Below are positions 39,281-48,194 of a stretch of 64,000 bases of DNA, piece after piece (position 1 is the first letter of the stretch; the number at the start of each line of letters is the position of its first letter). The stretch is from Pseudomonadota bacterium (GTDB lineage: Bacteria > Desulfobacterota > Desulfobacteria > Desulfobacterales > RPRI01): positions 62,001 to 126,000 of the forward strand of contig JAHITX010000096.1 of assembly GCA_018817425.1 (NCBI GenBank). The letters run 5' to 3'. The notes beneath the pieces are model-generated. The model ran no database searches. It had not been told where the DNA came from and saw only the letters and a program-made list of their open reading frames with translations. The position numbers and the translations under genes were made by a program.

Positions 39281-39334
39281 TGGCACGCTTGTTACGCATT
39301 GAAGCAGGCTGAAGATTAAAGACATAAAACTAAA

Positions 39335-39408
39335 TGGGGGATGGTCTAGCGGCAGGACGACGGGTTCTGGCCCCGTTAACCCAGGTTCGAATCCTGGTCC
39401 CCCAGCCA
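39335..39408 (+). tRNA. tRNA-Gln (anticodon CTG)
   Basis: Cloverleaf: acceptor TGGGGGA/TCCCCCA; D-arm GTCT...GGAC; anticodon stem ACGGG/CCCGT with loop TTCTGGC (anticodon CTG, reads CAG); T-arm CCAGG, TTCGAAT, CCTGG. Discriminator G and encoded CCA. A T-rich tract follows. Confidence 0.96.
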
Positions 39409-39445
39409 TTTTTATTTTCTTCGTAAAAAATCCTGTAGAACACCT

Positions 39446-40057
39446 TTATTTTTCAGCAATTTGCTTTAGATATGAGTCTATAATTTTCCCCGAACCTGTT
39501 CCGCAGGTAAGTATGGTTCTCATAGCCTCTTCTACTGAAATATCAACGTGATAAACGAATTCACTTTTAAGATGATATATATAACCGGATGTAGGGTTTG
39601 GAGATGTCGGAATAAAGACTGTATAAATTCCATCCTTATGCGTATCTGTTATAAAACCTGTTAAGAGAGAGCTGTTTTCATAGATTCTCACAAGAACAAC
39701 TTCAGAGAAAGGAAACTTTTTCCCTACTAACTGCATTACGGTTTCCTTGATAACAGAATAACCTGGTGCAACCCTGAGCATACGTTTCTCAAGACGTGTA
39801 TGTATGTATTGCCCTGCTTTAGTTTTAACAATAACTCCAATAATGAAACAACTTATTATAATAAGAGCAATAATAAGCGCATCGGCAATAAACTGGCTGA
39901 GATGAGATTGCGTAACAACAAGACTTGTGATGGGCCGTATAATATCTGTAACCCAGACAAACAGCCATTTTGTTACCATCACGAAAATGAACATGGGAAG
40001 AATAACCGTAATTCCACCGATAAGAGATGTTTTAAAAAAGGATTTAAATCTTTCCAT
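39446..40057 (-). CDS. DUF502 family membrane protein
   Basis: 203 residues from the ATG at 40057, which has AGAAAGA 7 nt upstream. Two membrane helices (about 10-35 and 60-82) are followed by a soluble domain with family signatures: VAPGYSVIKETVMQLVG, TSPNPTSGYIYHLKSEFVYHVDISVEEAMRTILTCG. The function of the family is unknown. A longer frame reaching 40105 would overlap the next gene upstream and lacks a ribosome-binding site. Confidence 0.85.
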   Translation of the reverse strand: MERFKSFFKTSLIGGITVILPMFIFVMVTKWLFVWVTDIIRPITSLVVTQSHLSQFIADALIIALIIISCFIIGVIVKTKAGQYIHTRLEKRMLRVAPGYSVIKETVMQLVGKKFPFSEVVLVRIYENSSLLTGFITDTHKDGIYTVFIPTSPNPTSGYIYHLKSEFVYHVDISVEEAMRTILTCGTGSGKIIDSYLKQIAEK

Positions 40058-40082
40058 ATTTATCTTTCTTGTTTGATTATTT

Positions 40083-40403
40083 CTATGATAAAGGCAGATC
40101 CTCACCTAAAGATCTTTTAAAAGTATAATCGATATTTTCACCTAAAAGAGCGTCATAAGCTTTATCTGTACTGTCATCGATCAGCGTAAACGGATAGGCA
40201 ACAGCAAAAAGTATTGCTCCGACAGGAACAAGGACAATACCAATAGGTCTTGCGATCAAAAGGTCCAACGTATATTCGAGTGCATTCGGGCCTTTTTCTT
40301 CTGTAGCCGATTCGTTTTCCGTTGATGCAAAAGAAGCTGCCGGTATAATAATCAGACAGAAAATTATCAATGATATTGTTAATTTTTTGAAATTGTTAAA
40401 CAT
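40083..40403 (-). CDS. Small exported or membrane protein of unknown function
   Basis: 106 residues from the ATG at 40403, with GGAGG ideally spaced 6 nt upstream. A signal peptide (LTISLIIFCLIIIPAASFAS) is followed by a hydrophobic hairpin (LLIARPIGIVLVPVGAILFAVAYPFTLI) and a conserved-looking tail (DDSTDKAYDALLGENIDYTFKRSLGED). The RPIG...G...PF pattern occurs in small deltaproteobacterial envelope proteins, but I know no function. It lies 25 bp upstream of the DUF502 gene and is probably co-transcribed with it. Confidence 0.75.
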   Translation of the reverse strand: MFNNFKKLTISLIIFCLIIIPAASFASTENESATEEKGPNALEYTLDLLIARPIGIVLVPVGAILFAVAYPFTLIDDSTDKAYDALLGENIDYTFKRSLGEDLPLS

Positions 40404-40786
40404 GCTATCCTCCATATTTTCTAATATTTTTTCACCTTACTGGTTTCAATTTTTTTAAATCGAGAATGTAATTATAGCTATTACCAATATTAAACATCAA
40501 CATGTTACTCAAACAACTCACGGTAATATGTAAAGCCATCTGTCAAAAAAGTCAATATTTTGGAAAACGCTATAAAGATAAAAGCATATTTAAATTATGG
40601 AATTAAGAATTAAGTCCGCAATAAAAAAACAGGAATTTTCCGACTATTTTTTCTAATATAGCAGCAATGATTTTTTATTTGGTGGGAAAAGAGATTAACA
40701 TCTTCCGTGCTTTACAATCAAATAAATATCTTCTTCATTAATTTTGAATATTGCCATCATAATTCTTTATTATGTCTTTATTCTTT
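40404..40786. other. 383-bp intergenic region, no gene seen
   Basis: AT-rich sequence between two leftward genes. It should hold the promoter of the gene at 40083-40403. No confident -35/-10 pair, repeat or RNA was recognised. Confidence 0.35.
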
Positions 40787-40939
40787 TCAGCCTTCTTTTT
40801 TTTCAGTCTTCTTTAGTTTCGGCTTTTTCTTTTTAAGACATACTCTGTCTTTTCTAACAAAAGCACACAGCTTGGGGTTGTAATATTCTTTACAATTTAA
40901 CGGATTATATAGTGGGCATTCAGGATGTTTTACCGACAT
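40787..40939 (-). CDS. 50-residue Cys4 small protein
   Basis: ATG at 40939 with AAGGA upstream. The protein reads MSVKHPECPLYNPLNC, KEYYNPKLCAFVRKDRVCL, then a Lys-rich tail ending KKTEKKEG and TGA at 40787. Four Cys in the spacing C-x7-C-x8-C-x8-C suggest a zinc or Fe-S knot with a cationic tail. Similar short HPxCPLYN...C proteins occur, to my memory, in other sulfate reducers. Function unknown. Too short for usual gene callers. Confidence 0.65.
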   Translation of the reverse strand: MSVKHPECPLYNPLNCKEYYNPKLCAFVRKDRVCLKKKKPKLKKTEKKEG

Positions 40940-41100
40940 AGCCTGTTTTTCCTTCTGAAAATTTTATTGTCTTGAATAAAAATAGTTTTTGTAAATAATA
41001 ATTTTATCTTGCCTTGGAACTAATTTTTAGTTTAAAGTTTAATATCATAAAATATTAAACTTTACAAGCTATTACCTTAAATTAAATCGGAGGGTGTAAA

Positions 41101-41826
41101 ATGGCCGGACTTGCCGTAAATGTAGATCATGTAGCCACACTCAGAAAAGCTAGAGAAAATGTAAGTTACCCTGCCCCGGTTTACGCAGCGGTGCTGGCTG
41201 AACTTGCCGGTGCTGACGGAATTGTAATTCATCTTAGAGAAGATCGGCGTCATATACAGGATAATGACTTAAAAATATTAAGAAATATAGTTCAGACAAA
41301 ACTTATACTGGAAATGGCCGCTACTTCTGAAATGATAGAAATAGCTCTTAGTGTAAAACCTGATGTAGTTACATTTGTTCCGGAAAAACGTAGCGAATTA
41401 ACAACAGAAGGAGGGCTTAATCTTTTAATTCACGCCAATGCAATTTCAGAATGTGTAGCAACTCTTCAAAATGCCGGAATCCCTGTCAGTATTTTTATCG
41501 ACCCGGAACCCGAACAGGTTAAACTGGCACATAAAATCCATGCTTCTATGGTTGAACTTCATACCGGCTCTTTTGTTGAGGCTAAAACAAAGACAAAAAA
41601 AGAAAAAGTGCTTTCCGATATACGCAATTGCGCTATACTGGCAAATAAGCTGAAAATGAAAGTAAATGCAGGACATGGTTTATGTTATCAAAGCATAAAA
41701 GCCTTTAAGGGCATAAATGAAATCAGTGAATTCAGCATTGGCCACAGCATTATAGCAAGAGCCGTTATGGTTGGCATGGAAAGAGCCGTGAAAGATATGA
41801 TAGCTCTTATTAAAGATTTAAGATGA
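41101..41826 (+). CDS. pdxJ: Pyridoxine 5'-phosphate synthase
   Basis: 241-residue TIM barrel of the DXP-dependent vitamin B6 route. It condenses 1-deoxyxylulose 5-phosphate with 3-amino-2-oxopropyl phosphate. Signatures: LAVNVDHVATLRKAR at the start, GIVIHLREDRRHIQDND, VTFVPEKRSELTTEGG, VELHTGSF, and NAGHGL near the end. GGAGGG precedes the ATG. Confidence 0.96.
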   Translation: MAGLAVNVDHVATLRKARENVSYPAPVYAAVLAELAGADGIVIHLREDRRHIQDNDLKILRNIVQTKLILEMAATSEMIEIALSVKPDVVTFVPEKRSELTTEGGLNLLIHANAISECVATLQNAGIPVSIFIDPEPEQVKLAHKIHASMVELHTGSFVEAKTKTKKEKVLSDIRNCAILANKLKMKVNAGHGLCYQSIKAFKGINEISEFSIGHSIIARAVMVGMERAVKDMIALIKDLR

Positions 41827-41850
41827 CAAATTGAGAACATTACAAAAGTT

Positions 41851-42564
41851 ATGAAAGAATATACAATACATCCGTGTGCGGTGGGTATAAATGAAACAGA
41901 CCAGGGAATTATGACCTACCTTCGTGACTATGGGAAAAGAATACTTCTTCCCGTTTATATGTTTTATATTAAAGGTGGAGATAAAAATATCATAGTCGAT
42001 ACTGGCCTGGAACAGTTTGTCGTATCGGAAGAAACCGAAAAAAAATGTGGATTCAAAGTATTAGAGTTTGAATCTGCGCTTGAATCTTTTAATCTTACAC
42101 CTGAAGAGATTGATATAATAATTCATACCCATCTTCATAATGATCATTGCGAAAATGATTATAAATGTAAAAATGCCGTTGTATATGTGCAAAAAGCCGA
42201 ACTGGACTTTTTCAAAAACCCTCATCCTATAGATCACAGATATTATCCTGATGTTCTCGATGATGTTAATGTCGTTGAAATAGAAGGAGATGTTAAAATA
42301 GAAGACGGAATTGAAGTAATTTTTTCACCAGGTCATACGGTAGGAGGACAGTCAGTTTCTATTAACACTGCAAAAGGAAGAGCTGTTATTACAGGCTTTT
42401 GCTGCAATGAAAAAAACTTTCCTGAAAAAGGGCCTGCAATATGTCCAGGTGTTCACATTGATGTTATTAAAGCCTATGAGTCTGCGCAGAAAATAAAAAA
42501 TCTGGCTGATATTTTAATACCTCTTCATGATATTTCAATAGGAAGACAAAAACAGATTCCTTGA
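41851..42564 (+). CDS. Metallo-beta-lactamase-fold hydrolase (AHL-lactonase-like)
   Basis: 237 residues. HTHLHNDHCEN gives the HxHxDH dinuclear metal motif. SPGHTVGGQSV and the final PLHD supply further ligands, and VDTGL starts the fold. The set is close to the N-acyl-homoserine lactonase/AttM group, but such proteins act on many lactones and thioesters. It begins 25 bp after pdxJ and is probably co-transcribed with it; there is no clear Shine-Dalgarno. Confidence 0.85.
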   Translation: MKEYTIHPCAVGINETDQGIMTYLRDYGKRILLPVYMFYIKGGDKNIIVDTGLEQFVVSEETEKKCGFKVLEFESALESFNLTPEEIDIIIHTHLHNDHCENDYKCKNAVVYVQKAELDFFKNPHPIDHRYYPDVLDDVNVVEIEGDVKIEDGIEVIFSPGHTVGGQSVSINTAKGRAVITGFCCNEKNFPEKGPAICPGVHIDVIKAYESAQKIKNLADILIPLHDISIGRQKQIP

Positions 42565-42740
42565 AAATATGCATGAAAGATATTTACCCAACTCTTAAAT
42601 TTTGCTATATATTTTACACCTTGTAAAAAATATCGACAAAGACCGGCGTTTTTTTATTACTGCGTATTAATTGCTTGGTATATCATATTGATTAAATTGC
42701 ATTTCAAGTTGTTATATTCTGCTAACCATGTCTTTTCCAG

Positions 42741-42757
42741 TGGCATATCATTTGCTT
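42741..42757 (+). promoter_or_regulatory. Sigma-54 promoter before USP/acyl-CoA synthetase operon
   Basis: TGGCATATCATTTGCTT has GG and GC exactly 10 nt apart and a perfect TTGC. It differs at few positions from the site at 19803. It lies about 48 nt before the USP start at 42805. Confidence 0.78.
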
Positions 42758-42804
42758 AAACATAATTAAAGTGCGTAATTTAATAATATTAAGGAGGATT
42801 AGAT

Positions 42805-43266
42805 ATGGAATTTAAAAAAATTTTATTCCCCATTGATTTTTCAGAAGCATCTCCAAAAATTGTTCCTTATGTAACAGAAATGGCAGATAAATTTAATTCT
42901 GAAATTCACGTTTTGTTTGTTGCACGAGCTTTTCAATATTTTACCAGCATATATGTGCCACATCCTTCCGTTGATCTTTTTGAAAGTGCTATTGTTGACG
43001 GAGGCAGGAAAAGTATTGAGGAATTTACAGAAAAATATTTCAAAGAGCCTGAAAAAATTAAAATTTCTATTGTAAATGGTGATGCAGCGGAAGAAATTAT
43101 TAATTACATAAATGAAAAAGATATAGACCTGCTCATAATGGGTACTCATGGAAGAAAAGGTATCGATAAATTAATTTTTGGGTCTGTTGCCGAAAAAGTG
43201 ACAAAAACCACACCAATTCCAATGATGTTGATAAAACCATATAAAGCAAAAAAAATGATAGATTAG
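42805..43266 (+). CDS. Universal stress protein, ATP-binding type
   Basis: 153 residues. The start KILFPIDFSEASPKIVPYV and the C-terminal GTHGRKGIDKLIFGSVAEKV give a full G-x2-G-x9-G-S nucleotide-binding motif. It is the first gene behind a sigma-54 promoter candidate, 21 bp before the synthetase-GNAT fusion. AGGAGG precedes the ATG. Confidence 0.92.
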   Translation: MEFKKILFPIDFSEASPKIVPYVTEMADKFNSEIHVLFVARAFQYFTSIYVPHPSVDLFESAIVDGGRKSIEEFTEKYFKEPEKIKISIVNGDAAEEIINYINEKDIDLLIMGTHGRKGIDKLIFGSVAEKVTKTTPIPMMLIKPYKAKKMID

Positions 43267-43287
43267 TAACATAGGAGTTTAATCGTT

Positions 43288-45981
43288 ATGGGCGTTGACA
43301 ATCTGGATAAGATATTTCAACCCAAATCAATTGCAGTAATAGGTGCCAGTGAAAAAAAAGAAAGCGTGGGCTTTGCCATTATGAAAAATCTGATTAATGG
43401 CAAATACCAGGGGAACCTATACCCTGTTCATCCTTCGCATAAGGTTATGTGGGGGCTTAAAGCCTATCCTTCGATAGCTGATATTGATGCAGCGGTGGAT
43501 CTTGCTGTTATAGCTATTCCAATTGCTTATACTCCGAAAATAGTAAACGCTTGTGCAAAATCAGGAGTAGGCGGTGCTGTAATTATTTCGGCAGGAGGTA
43601 AAGAAACCGGCCAAAAGGGAAAAGAAATTGAAAATGCCATAAAAAAAGAAGCTGAATCTTCCGGTATTCGTATAATAGGACCAAACTGCCTTGGAGTAGT
43701 GTGTACAAAATCGAATCTGAATGCCAGTTTTGCAGGTCAGATGCCTATAATGGGAAAAATGGCATTTATATCGCAAAGCGGGGCAATATGCTCGTCTGTT
43801 ATGGATTTGTCGATAAAAGAGCAAATCGGATTCAGTTATTTTGTGAGCGTAGGCTCAATGCTCGATGTTGATTTCGGAGATATGATAGATTTTATCGGAC
43901 AGGATCCGAATGTAGGCAGCATAGTTATGTATGTGGAGAATCTGACAAATATCAGATATCTCATGAGTGCTGCACGTGCGGTATCAAGAATTAAACCAAT
44001 TATTGCACTAAAATCCGGTAGGACAAGAGCCGGAGCTGCTGCTGCTGCTTCTCACACCGGGGCGCTTGCAGGAGAAGATGATATTTATGATGCTGCATTT
44101 AAACGCGCAGGTATTGTACGTGTTAAGACTTTTGAAGAACTGTTTGACTGTGCTGAACTTCTTGCAAAAAAACCACATTCGTCAGGCCCGAACCTTGCAA
44201 TAATTACTAATGCCGGAGGACTGGGAGTTATGGCAGTTGATGCACTTTCCGATTACGGAATGGAGCCCATAGCTCTTTCGGCAGAAACTATACAAAAACT
44301 CGATGAAGTACTTCCGCACTACTGGAGCCATTCAAATCCGATTGATTTAATCGGAGATGCCGACCATGATCGATACTTAAAAGCCGTTAAAATCTGTATC
44401 GATGCTCCCGAAATAGACGGTCTGCTGGTAATTCTTGTTCCACAGGGCTTGAATGATCCCGAAAATATTGCAAAAATGCTTGCGGATTTTCTTAAGAACA
44501 ATCCTTTTCCCGTTTTTACTTCATGGCTTGGCGGTGCGGGTGTTGAAAAAGGCCGTCAGATATTAAATGATGCCGGCATTCCGACATTTGACACTCCCGA
44601 ACGCGCTGTCAGAGCTTTCATGGATCTTGACAAGCATGCAAAAAACATAGAAATGCTTCAGGAAATACCTGCCAGGCTTCCCGGAAAGCTTAATTACAAC
44701 CGGGAAACTGCAGCTATGATTATAAAAAGTGCAATAGAAAATAAACAGTTTCTTCTTAACGAAGTCGAAGCAAAGTCTTTACTTCTTTCTTATGGTATTC
44801 CGACTAATCAAACCGAATTGGTAAATTCAGCAAAAGAAGCTGTACAAAAAGCCAAAGAGATAGGATTTCCGGTTGCCATGAAAATCTGTTCAAAAGATGT
44901 TATACATAAAACTTCCGTAAATGGAATACGTCTTGGTTTAAACAGTGTATCGGATGTGGAAAAATCATATGAAAACATTTTATCCAGTTGTCTTTCATGC
45001 AAGCCCGAAGCAAAAATCGACGGTGTTACAATTCAGCCCATGCTGCAACGCCCGGATTTTGAGGTTATATTGGGAATAAAAAAAGACAGAGAATTCGGTC
45101 CGGTAATTCTTTTCGGAATGGGTGGTATAATGACCGAAGTTTTAAAAGACAGGGCAATAGCTTTTCCTCCGCTTAATCGGCTTCTTGCGAGAAGGCTTAT
45201 GGAAGAAACCAAGGTTTACCGGGTTTTAAAAGGTCAGGCGGCTAATAATTCTTCAGATTTATATCTGCTTGAAGAGATTCTTATGCGTCTTGCCCAGCTT
45301 GCAGCAGATTTCCCTGAAATAGAAGAGCTGGATATAAACCCTATTTTTTTTGCAGAAAACTCGGCATGTGCCGTTGATGCGCGGGTCATTATAAAACCTG
45401 CTGAAACCAAAGCACCCATGCATCTTATAATAAGTCCATATCCGAACCAGCATGAAAGCCATATTACTATCGGTACAGATATCAGCTTGTTTGTAAGACC
45501 AATAAGACCTGAAGACGCCATTCTTTTAGAAGAGCTTTTTAAAACACTTTCCCCGCAAAGTATCTACTTCAGGTTTTTTGCGCCCATAAAATATATCTCT
45601 CCGACTATGCTGGCGAGATTTACACAGATCGACTATGACAGGGAAATTGCTCTTGTTGCTATTCTCGAGTCGGGAAATGACGAAAAAATTGTTGGTGTTG
45701 CGCGTGTTATTAGTCAACGAAACCCCAAACATGCTGAATTTGCAGTTCTTGTAGGCGATAATTGGCACGGGAAAGGGATCGGGGCCACTCTTTTAAGACG
45801 CTGTCTTAATATTGCAAAAGATCATGGTATTGAAAAGGTATGGGGAACCGTTCTTGCTGAAAATACGCAGATGCTGGCTATGGGTAAAAAACTGGGTTTT
45901 AAAATAGAAAGAGTTCCTGATGAAAATGAATACCAATTGATAATTGATCTTACAAAGCCATATGATATTATAAATAAATAA
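43288..45981 (+). CDS. ADP-forming acyl-CoA synthetase fused to GNAT acetyltransferase (Pat-like)
   Basis: 897 residues. In order: a CoA-binding Rossmann domain (about 8-135, AVIGASEKKESVGF), a succinyl-CoA-ligase-like domain with the phospho-His candidate His256 in ASHTGALAGEDD, an ATP-grasp domain (about 480-700), and a GNAT domain (about 735-890). The GNAT domain has the acetyl-CoA loop NWHGKGIGATLL. The architecture matches the Pat/PatZ (YfiQ) protein acetyltransferases. In those enzymes the synthetase part is often inactive and senses metabolites; here the His256 motif looks intact, so real acetate-forming activity is possible. It is flanked by USP genes on both sides with 21- and 18-bp gaps. 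Confidence 0.93.
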   Translation: MGVDNLDKIFQPKSIAVIGASEKKESVGFAIMKNLINGKYQGNLYPVHPSHKVMWGLKAYPSIADIDAAVDLAVIAIPIAYTPKIVNACAKSGVGGAVIISAGGKETGQKGKEIENAIKKEAESSGIRIIGPNCLGVVCTKSNLNASFAGQMPIMGKMAFISQSGAICSSVMDLSIKEQIGFSYFVSVGSMLDVDFGDMIDFIGQDPNVGSIVMYVENLTNIRYLMSAARAVSRIKPIIALKSGRTRAGAAAAASHTGALAGEDDIYDAAFKRAGIVRVKTFEELFDCAELLAKKPHSSGPNLAIITNAGGLGVMAVDALSDYGMEPIALSAETIQKLDEVLPHYWSHSNPIDLIGDADHDRYLKAVKICIDAPEIDGLLVILVPQGLNDPENIAKMLADFLKNNPFPVFTSWLGGAGVEKGRQILNDAGIPTFDTPERAVRAFMDLDKHAKNIEMLQEIPARLPGKLNYNRETAAMIIKSAIENKQFLLNEVEAKSLLLSYGIPTNQTELVNSAKEAVQKAKEIGFPVAMKICSKDVIHKTSVNGIRLGLNSVSDVEKSYENILSSCLSCKPEAKIDGVTIQPMLQRPDFEVILGIKKDREFGPVILFGMGGIMTEVLKDRAIAFPPLNRLLARRLMEETKVYRVLKGQAANNSSDLYLLEEILMRLAQLAADFPEIEELDINPIFFAENSACAVDARVIIKPAETKAPMHLIISPYPNQHESHITIGTDISLFVRPIRPEDAILLEELFKTLSPQSIYFRFFAPIKYISPTMLARFTQIDYDREIALVAILESGNDEKIVGVARVISQRNPKHAEFAVLVGDNWHGKGIGATLLRRCLNIAKDHGIEKVWGTVLAENTQMLAMGKKLGFKIERVPDENEYQLIIDLTKPYDIINK

Positions 45982-45999
45982 TTTAATAGGGGAGATACT

Positions 46000-46941
46000 A
46001 TGAAAAAAATAATCAAAGTACTTATTCCTGTTGACGGCTCCAAACAATCTCTTGCTGCAGTACGTTATGTTGGAAGTATTCTTAAACCCAAAAATATAAA
46101 AGTGGTTTTTTTTTATGTTGATTCGGAACTACCTGAATCTTTCTGGGATTTGGGGAAAAATCCTGATTTCCGTTCAAAATTAGCGCCTGTAAAAGCATGG
46201 GCAGCGCAGCGGAAACAACTCGTCAATGAAGCAATGAACAAAGCCACTAAAATTCTTATTAATGCCGGATTTCCGGCTGAAGCTTTGTCAATTATGATCC
46301 AGGGAAGAAAAGCCGGGATAGCCAGAGATATCTTGCAGGAAGCTAATAGCGGAGAATATAGAGCAGTTATAGCCGGGCGTACCGGAATCAGCAATGCTAA
46401 AGGAATTGTATTGGGAAGCGTGGCAAACAAACTGATCGGGAATTTAGTTAATATGCCGCTTGTGGTTATTGGAGGCAAGCCCAATGCAAAAAAATTTCTT
46501 ATAGCATTTGACGGATCAAAAGGCTCTATGAAATGTGTTACAACTGTGGGCGCAATGCTTAATAACACTGATTCCGAGATAATGATATGCCATGTAATAA
46601 GATCTCTTGGCATTGAGCAGCAAAGTTTAAGTGAAATTTCCATTGCAAAGATAGAAAAAGACTGGAATGAAGCAAACATAAATAAAATTAAACCGGCTAT
46701 GGAAGAAGCCAAAAAAAAACTTATTTCCGCAGGTATTGATCCATCAAGAATATCGGAAAAAATTCTTACAGATAGAGCAAGCAGGGCCGTCAGTATTATA
46801 GCGGAAGCAAAAGAGGGCGGTTATGGAACTATCGTGCTTGGAAGGCGCGGGCTTTCTGCAACTCAAGAGTATTTTATTGGAAGAGTAAGCAGAAAGATTT
46901 TGCATATGGCAAAAAAGTATGCCGTCTGGGTGGTAAATTAG
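46000..46941 (+). CDS. Tandem universal stress protein
   Basis: 313 residues with two UspA domains (about 1-155 and 160-313). The first keeps the nucleotide motif GRTGISNAKGIVLGSVANKL, while the second has GRRGLSATQEYFIGRVSRKI with Arg in place of Ser/Thr, so probably only the first binds ATP. It lies 18 bp after the synthetase-GNAT fusion, the third gene of the sigma-54-preceded operon. Confidence 0.9.
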   Translation: MKKIIKVLIPVDGSKQSLAAVRYVGSILKPKNIKVVFFYVDSELPESFWDLGKNPDFRSKLAPVKAWAAQRKQLVNEAMNKATKILINAGFPAEALSIMIQGRKAGIARDILQEANSGEYRAVIAGRTGISNAKGIVLGSVANKLIGNLVNMPLVVIGGKPNAKKFLIAFDGSKGSMKCVTTVGAMLNNTDSEIMICHVIRSLGIEQQSLSEISIAKIEKDWNEANINKIKPAMEEAKKKLISAGIDPSRISEKILTDRASRAVSIIAEAKEGGYGTIVLGRRGLSATQEYFIGRVSRKILHMAKKYAVWVVN

Positions 46942-47016
46942 AGTATAATACACATATATATCATTTATTTAATACAGTTTCTTGACAAAAAAAGCATCAG
47001 GATATAAAAATGTAAT

Positions 47017-47484
47017 ATGAATTTTAAAGAAAAGATGGTCTTATTCCTTGCAACCGGTTTTTATGTTGGGAATATTCCAAAAGCTCCCGGTACAGTTGGC
47101 ACTATCGAGGGGCTTTTATTTTGCTTTTTTTTATCCAAAATGGCATTGTTTTATGTCATAATCTTTGTAGCCTTTTTCATTTTATTTTCAATCTGGATTT
47201 CAGATAGAGCCGAAAGGATATTGCAGGAAAAGGATTCCGGCAGTATTGTAATTGACGAAATAGCAGGAATTATGGTAACCCTTATAGGAATGCCATTTAA
47301 TTTTATTACTGTAATTTCAGGTTTTTTTGTTTTTAGGTTGTTAGATATCATAAAACCGTTTCCAATTTGCTCAGTTGAAAAAAGGCTTTCAGGGGGATTT
47401 GGAATAGTAATGGATGACGTTGTAGCCGGGATAATTGGCAACTGTATTTTACGGGTAATATTTTATTCAACCGGTTTGATTTAA
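47017..47484 (+). CDS. pgpA: Phosphatidylglycerophosphatase A
   Basis: 155-residue membrane phosphatase of phosphatidylglycerol synthesis. Motifs: FYVGNIPKAPGTVGTI, VIDEIAGIMVTLIGMP (catalytic acidic residues) and FRLLDIIKPFPICSVEKRLSGGFGIVMDDVVAG. Three or four membrane segments. The ATG at 47017 has a weak ribosome-binding site. Confidence 0.94.
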   Translation: MNFKEKMVLFLATGFYVGNIPKAPGTVGTIEGLLFCFFLSKMALFYVIIFVAFFILFSIWISDRAERILQEKDSGSIVIDEIAGIMVTLIGMPFNFITVISGFFVFRLLDIIKPFPICSVEKRLSGGFGIVMDDVVAGIIGNCILRVIFYSTGLI

Positions 47485-47525
47485 CCTAAAAGAACTTAAC
47501 AAACAGAAAAGGTATCTAATATAAA

Positions 47526-48182
47526 TTGAAATCAAAGAATATTAAGACTGTAAGCAAAGACGAAGCTATAAAGAAAGAGACAAAAAAGAAGGGCGCTCTC
47601 AGGGAAAATATAGAGGCGATTATTATAGCCGTAATTCTTGCCATGTTTATAAGGACATTTGTTGTACAGGCTTTTAAGATTCCTTCGGGGTCGATGCAGG
47701 AAACGCTTCAGATAGGAGACCATATTCTCGTAAATAAATTCATATTCGGAGTTAAAATTCCTTTTTTAAGAACAACCCTGATAAATTTAAAAAAACCTAA
47801 TAGATTTGATATCGTTGTCTTCAAGTTTCCCGAAGATCCCAGTAAAGATTTTATTAAAAGAGTTATTGGACTTGAGGGGGATATCGTTGAGATCCGCAAT
47901 AAAAAAGTCTATATAAATAATGAGCCTATCAAAGATATTTATGGTCAGTTTACCGATCCTTTCCCTACAGGTGATAAGCCGAAAGACAATTTCGGGCCTG
48001 TTAAAGTGCCTCCTCATTCAATATTTGTTATGGGAGACAACAGGGATCACAGCTATGACAGCAGATGGTGGGGTTTCGTTGACCTGAAGGCTTTAGAGGG
48101 CAAGGCGATGATTATATACTGGTCCTGGGATGGGGACAATTTCGGAGTCAGGTGGAACAGGCTTGGAAAAATATTAAAATAA
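47526..48182 (+). CDS. lepB: Signal peptidase I
   Basis: 218 residues. One N-terminal membrane helix (about 30-48), the nucleophile in IPSGSMQETL (Ser56), the general base in KRVIGLEGD (Lys111) and the C-terminal box GDNRDHSYDSRWWGFV. The gene starts with TTG at 47526; AAAAGG lies 13 nt upstream and no ATG gives a full N-terminus. It cleaves Sec and Tat signal peptides at the outer face of the inner membrane. Confidence 0.94.
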   Translation: MKSKNIKTVSKDEAIKKETKKKGALRENIEAIIIAVILAMFIRTFVVQAFKIPSGSMQETLQIGDHILVNKFIFGVKIPFLRTTLINLKKPNRFDIVVFKFPEDPSKDFIKRVIGLEGDIVEIRNKKVYINNEPIKDIYGQFTDPFPTGDKPKDNFGPVKVPPHSIFVMGDNRDHSYDSRWWGFVDLKALEGKAMIIYWSWDGDNFGVRWNRLGKILK

Positions 48183-48194
48183 GGCAGGTGCAAT

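Noticed and set aside
43288-45981. Plain acetyl-CoA synthetase
   Set aside because: The C-terminal GNAT domain with NWHGKGIGATLL shows it is the Pat-like fusion.
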